From Rs1 sp036960485 (GTDB lineage: Bacteria; Pseudomonadota; Gammaproteobacteria; Pseudomonadales; Balneatricaceae): 6,234 nucleotides of DNA. Under the pieces are notes generated by a model, which worked only from the letters and a program-made list of their open reading frames with translations, did not search any database and was not told the DNA's origin. Positions within the stretch are counted from its first letter, which is position 1. Each line of letters begins with the position of its first letter. This document shows positions 6,234-6,234 of the stretch, one piece after another. A program made the position numbers and the translations under genes. The stretch spans positions 1 through 6,234 of the forward strand of contig JBALXS010000204.1 in NCBI GenBank assembly GCA_036960485.1, written 5' to 3'.

Positions 6234-6234
6234 G

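Noticed and set aside
1..6234. CRISPR array, transposase, integrase, toxin-antitoxin pair or phage genes
   Set aside because: No regularly spaced direct repeats, no recombinase motifs and no paired small genes were seen on either strand.

Overview
The window is AT-rich bacterial DNA. Its protein families (a standalone TfoX C-terminal domain, BCCT, DMT/EamA and AEC transporters, DUF2161) and its codon and base use fit a marine gammaproteobacterium. That placement is an inference from family content, and no taxonomic marker gene is present. Only about 60-65% of the window is convincingly coding, which is low for a bacterium. The two long gaps look eroded rather than purely regulatory.

Layout, left to right. 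Positions 1-238 are non-coding leader sequence with one 12-bp palindrome. Positions 239-967 (+) encode a DUF2161-type protein with a PD-(D/E)XK nuclease-like core. Convergent to it, 1025-1957 (-) encodes a drug/metabolite (EamA) transporter. Positions 1958-2689 hold no firm gene, but contain a stop-free run with an HD-phosphodiesterase-like motif, two hairpins and, at the right end, a clear Rho-independent terminator for the next gene. Positions 2690-3895 (-) encode a short, divergent BCCT transporter that lacks the usual first membrane helix. It has its own putative promoter and lies next to a perfect 46-bp palindrome (4000-4045). Positions 4046-5043 are mostly eroded sequence with one recognisable gene relic: a TfoX C-terminal-domain gene on the + strand (4676-4945), full length but broken by two in-frame stops. 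Positions 5044-5994 (-) encode an AEC (auxin efflux carrier family) permease. At the right edge, 6066-6233 (-) is open as the C-terminal end of a possible membrane protein running out of the window. A near-consensus sigma-70 promoter lies antisense to it and points out of the window.

The three intact transporters (DMT, BCCT, AEC) share the minus strand. Wide gaps, a terminator and a palindrome separate them, so they look like independent transcription units rather than one pathway. No defence system, CRISPR array, transposase or recognisable RNA gene was found. The points most worth a second look are the long perfect palindrome, the trimmed BCCT protein with an aspartate in its glycine-rich helix, and the doubly interrupted TfoX-C gene.
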